64,000 bases of DNA. Origin: Sporomusa acidovorans (GTDB lineage Bacteria > Bacillota > Negativicutes > Sporomusales > Sporomusaceae). The notes under the pieces are model-generated. The model was not told the DNA's origin, did no database searches, and was given only the letters and a program-made list of their open reading frames with translations. A program made the translations under genes and the position numbers. Shown piece after piece: positions 61,149 to 64,000 of this stretch (the first letter of the stretch is position 1; every line of letters begins with the position of its first letter). The DNA is taken from the NCBI RefSeq assembly GCF_002257695.2, contig NZ_CP155571.1; one strand, 5' to 3'.

Positions 61149-64000
61149 TTGTTGGACGTAAATAACTTTGATTCAATGCGAATTGGCCTGGCGTCGCCGG
61201 AACAAATCCGCAAATGGTCGCATGGCGAAGTAAAAAAGCCGGAAACTATTAACTACCGTACATTAAAACCGGAGCGCGAAGGTCTGTTTTGCGAAAAAAT
61301 ATTCGGACCAACCCGTGACTGGGAATGTCATTGCGGTAAGTATAAACGGATCCGCTATAAAGGTATCATTTGTGATCGCTGTGGTGTAGAAGTAACCCGT
61401 TCCAAAGTCCGGCGTGACCGGATGGGGCATATTGAACTGGCCGCCCCGGTATCACACATCTGGTATTTTAAAGGGATTCCCAGCCGGATGGGACTTATTT
61501 TGGACATTTCTCCCCGCTCCCTGGAAAAGGTTTTATATTTTGCTTCCTATATTGTGCTTGATCCCGGCGATACGCCGCTGATGAAAAAACAACTCTTAAA
61601 TGAAAATGAGTATAGGGAACACAGGGATAAGTATGGCAATGCGTTTAAAATCGGTATGGGCGCGGAGGCTATCAAAAAGCTGCTGGAAGAGCTGGATTTA
61701 GAAAAAATGAGCCGTGAACTGCGGCAAGAGCTTAAGGAAGTAAGCGGCCAGCGCAAAATCCGGGCCATAAGACGCCTGGAGGTTGTGGAGGCTTTCCGCA
61801 AATCAGGGAATAATCCGGCTTGGATGATTCTGGACGTTGTTCCCGTTATTCCACCAGAATTACGGCCAATGGTTCAACTCGATGGCGGACGTTTTGCCAC
61901 TTCTGATTTGAATGATCTCTACCGCCGGGTAATCAACCGCAATAACCGGTTAAAGCGCCTGCTGGATTTGGGTGCACCGGATATTATTGTACGCAACGAG
62001 AAACGCATGCTGCAGGAAGCCGTGGATGCTCTTATTGATAACGGCCGCCGTGGCCGTCCTGTAACCGGGCCGGGTAACCGTCCGTTAAAGTCGTTAAGCG
62101 ATATGCTTAAAGGAAAACAAGGCCGGTTCCGGCAAAACCTGTTGGGCAAACGTGTCGACTACTCAGGCCGCTCTGTTATCGTTGTCGGTCCTGAACTCAA
62201 ACTGCATCAGTGTGGCCTGCCCAAAGAAATGGCTTTGGAATTGTTCAAACCTTTTGTCATGAAAAAGCTGGTCAACGCCGGCCATGCCCATAATATCAAA
62301 AGTGCCAAACGGATGGTGGAACGTGTGCGTCCGGAAGTTTGGGACGTACTGGAAGAGGTAATCAAAGAACACCCGGTACTTTTAAACCGTGCTCCGACAT
62401 TGCACCGCTTAGGTATTCAGGCGTTTGAGCCGGTGTTGTCCGAAGGCCGGGCAATTAAAATTCATCCTCTTGTTTGTACTGCCTACAATGCTGACTTTGA
62501 CGGCGACCAAATGGCAGTGCATGTGCCGCTTTCAGCAGAAGCACAGGCGGAAGCCAGAATGCTTATGCTGTCAGCTCACAATATCTTATCGACAAAAGAT
62601 GGCAGACCGGTAACTACGCCTACTCAGGACATGGTGCTTGGCGCTTATTATCTCACGATTGTAAAAGAGCCTAAAGACGGAAAGATCAGAGCTTTCGTCA
62701 ACCTTAATGAAGCCTTGCTGGCTTATCAGCATAAAGAACTCGAATTGCAAGAAAAAATCCGGATGCGTATAAAAGGATATGGCTTAGTTCATACGACATT
62801 AGGACGAATGATTTTCAATGAAGTGCTGCCGCCGGAACTCAGGCCGTTTGTCAAAGAGGACGATGGTTGGCATTTGGGCAAGGTAATGGACAAAAAGCAG
62901 CTTGGTAAATTAGTGGCTGACTCCTATCAAACCTTTGGCAATGCCAAAACGGCCGATGTAGTAGATAGTGTAAAACGTCTGGGCTTCTCCTTTGCTTGTC
63001 GTGCAGGGATAACCATTGCCATTTCAGATATTAAGATTCCCGAGGCCAAGAAGGAAATTATCGCTACGGCCGAGGCCAAGGTTAATACCATTGATAAGCA
63101 GTATCGCCGCGGCTTGATTACCGATGACGAACGCTATAAAAAGACCATTGACCTGTGGACAAAAGCAACTGATGATGTTACTACGGCTCTTATGAATAGC
63201 TTGGACCGTTTTAACAATGTATACATGATGGCCAACTCCGGTGCTCGTGGTAATATCCAGCAGATTCGTCAGTTAGCCGGTATGCGCGGTCTTATGGCCG
63301 ATCCTTCCGGTCGAATCATTGACTTGCCGATTAAGGCTAACTTCCGTGAAGGCTTAACCGTATTAGAGTACTTTATCTCCACACACGGTGCCCGTAAAGG
63401 CTTGGCCGATACCGCGCTGCGGACAGCCGACTCCGGTTATCTGACCCGCCGGTTGGTTGACGTTGCTCAAGACGTTATCGTGCGGGAAGAAGACTGTGAC
63501 GTAGTTGGCATCAATCTGGTGCGCGAACGGGCACGTTTAGCCCAGTCAAGTGCCGGCGCTATTGATATGCTGAAGGATTCTTTACAGGGGAGAATACTGG
63601 CTCAGGATGTTATGAATCCCAAAACAGCCGATATGCTTTTATCGCAGGGCAAAGTGCTTGACGAAGACGCATTGCGCCTGATCGGCGAAAATGGTGTACC
63701 CGAAATTATGATCGAAGGCGAAGCCAGCGAAGTGGAAGAGGATGTCGGCCGTGTAGCTGCCGAGACCATTGTGCTTGGTGCACCGGAAGAAAAAGTGCGT
63801 GCTGCTCTTAAAGAAGCTATGATCCGGGAAATGCTTGGCAAAAACACGACTGAAGCGATTAAAACCAGCGATGGCGTCGAACTTGTCCCTGCTGATACGC
63901 CGCTTACCGAAGAACACATTGAGGCCGTGCTGGCCAGTTCGGTAAAAGAGGTAAAAGTGCGCAATAACAATATCAGAGGCATTGAAGTTGAGGCAATAAA
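61149..64000 (+). CDS. rpoC: RNA polymerase subunit beta' (partial, runs off right edge)
   Basis: First about 950 codons. N-terminal zinc site CHCGKYKRIRYKGIICDRCG (about 59-78), clamp, and the catalytic NADFDGDQMA at 447-456 with three Asp that bind Mg. Start TTG at 61149 is chosen because AAGGGAG (61132-61138) lies 10 nt upstream; TTG 61152 is the alternative. No stop before base 64000. Confidence 0.97.
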   Translation, partial: MLDVNNFDSMRIGLASPEQIRKWSHGEVKKPETINYRTLKPEREGLFCEKIFGPTRDWECHCGKYKRIRYKGIICDRCGVEVTRSKVRRDRMGHIELAAPVSHIWYFKGIPSRMGLILDISPRSLEKVLYFASYIVLDPGDTPLMKKQLLNENEYREHRDKYGNAFKIGMGAEAIKKLLEELDLEKMSRELRQELKEVSGQRKIRAIRRLEVVEAFRKSGNNPAWMILDVVPVIPPELRPMVQLDGGRFATSDLNDLYRRVINRNNRLKRLLDLGAPDIIVRNEKRMLQEAVDALIDNGRRGRPVTGPGNRPLKSLSDMLKGKQGRFRQNLLGKRVDYSGRSVIVVGPELKLHQCGLPKEMALELFKPFVMKKLVNAGHAHNIKSAKRMVERVRPEVWDVLEEVIKEHPVLLNRAPTLHRLGIQAFEPVLSEGRAIKIHPLVCTAYNADFDGDQMAVHVPLSAEAQAEARMLMLSAHNILSTKDGRPVTTPTQDMVLGAYYLTIVKEPKDGKIRAFVNLNEALLAYQHKELELQEKIRMRIKGYGLVHTTLGRMIFNEVLPPELRPFVKEDDGWHLGKVMDKKQLGKLVADSYQTFGNAKTADVVDSVKRLGFSFACRAGITIAISDIKIPEAKKEIIATAEAKVNTIDKQYRRGLITDDERYKKTIDLWTKATDDVTTALMNSLDRFNNVYMMANSGARGNIQQIRQLAGMRGLMADPSGRIIDLPIKANFREGLTVLEYFISTHGARKGLADTALRTADSGYLTRRLVDVAQDVIVREEDCDVVGINLVRERARLAQSSAGAIDMLKDSLQGRILAQDVMNPKTADMLLSQGKVLDEDALRLIGENGVPEIMIEGEASEVEEDVGRVAAETIVLGAPEEKVRAALKEAMIREMLGKNTTEAIKTSDGVELVPADTPLTEEHIEAVLASSVKEVKVRNNNIRGIEVEAI

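Overview
The window looks like the chromosome of an endospore-forming Firmicute, most likely of the Negativicutes (Sporomusa/Pelosinus-like). The spore-former call rests on genes visible here: sigH, spoIIP, disA and a ctsR-mcsA-mcsB-clpC operon. Rubrerythrin and an FprA-type flavoprotein suggest an anaerobe that detoxifies oxygen or peroxide. The lineage call comes from the general look of the 16S rRNA and proteins and is inference. There is no phage, IS element or CRISPR array. It is a dense core-genome segment, transcribed mostly rightward.

Layout, left part (1-12000): a leftward two-component system (histidine kinase cut by the window edge, OmpR-type regulator); birA-bioY behind a BirA operator; coaX; dusB; then a little-known cluster of a 320-aa orphan, an HTH regulator with a palindromic operator, a 300-aa orphan and a reductase resembling cyanobacterial acyl-ACP reductase; then greA and lysS. 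A ribosomal RNA operon follows (12.2-18.4 kb) with three tandem promoters and the unusual order 16S-tRNA-Ile-tRNA-Ala-5S-23S.

Middle (18.4-50.9 kb): leftward rubrerythrin and speD; fabK, fprA, a membrane protein and an RlmI-type methyltransferase; the CtsR-controlled heat-shock operon; radA-disA; a leftward sporulation insert (spoIIP, a small paralogue of its N-terminal domain, and a Cys-containing protein); then yacL, a fused ispDF, gltX, T-box-controlled cysE-cysS-mrnC, thyX, an HD-GYP-like protein with a damaged HD motif, rlmB, a VanW protein, yacP and sigH. This is the Bacillus yac gene order with additions. pfkA, a DUF421 protein, a Nudix hydrolase, uppP and a CheX-like protein follow.

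Right part (50.9-64 kb): five tRNA genes (Thr, Tyr, fMet, Thr, Met), tuf, rpmG, tRNA-Trp, secE, nusG, rplK, rplA, an L10 leader, rplJ, rplL, rpoB and the start of rpoC. This is the translation and transcription core, in an order close to E. coli thrU-tyrU-glyT-thrT-tufB-secE-nusG.

The best candidates for undescribed biology are (i) families of long imperfect palindromes with G-U-compatible arms, three copies of one family of about 120-128 nt plus a separate 159-nt element, placed in front of a gene or inside rRNA/tRNA spacers; and (ii) the acyl-ACP-reductase-like cluster at 6.0-9.7 kb. Start sites were chosen by Shine-Dalgarno spacing and differ from the longest reading frame in many genes. 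Family assignments come from motif recognition only; no database search was run.
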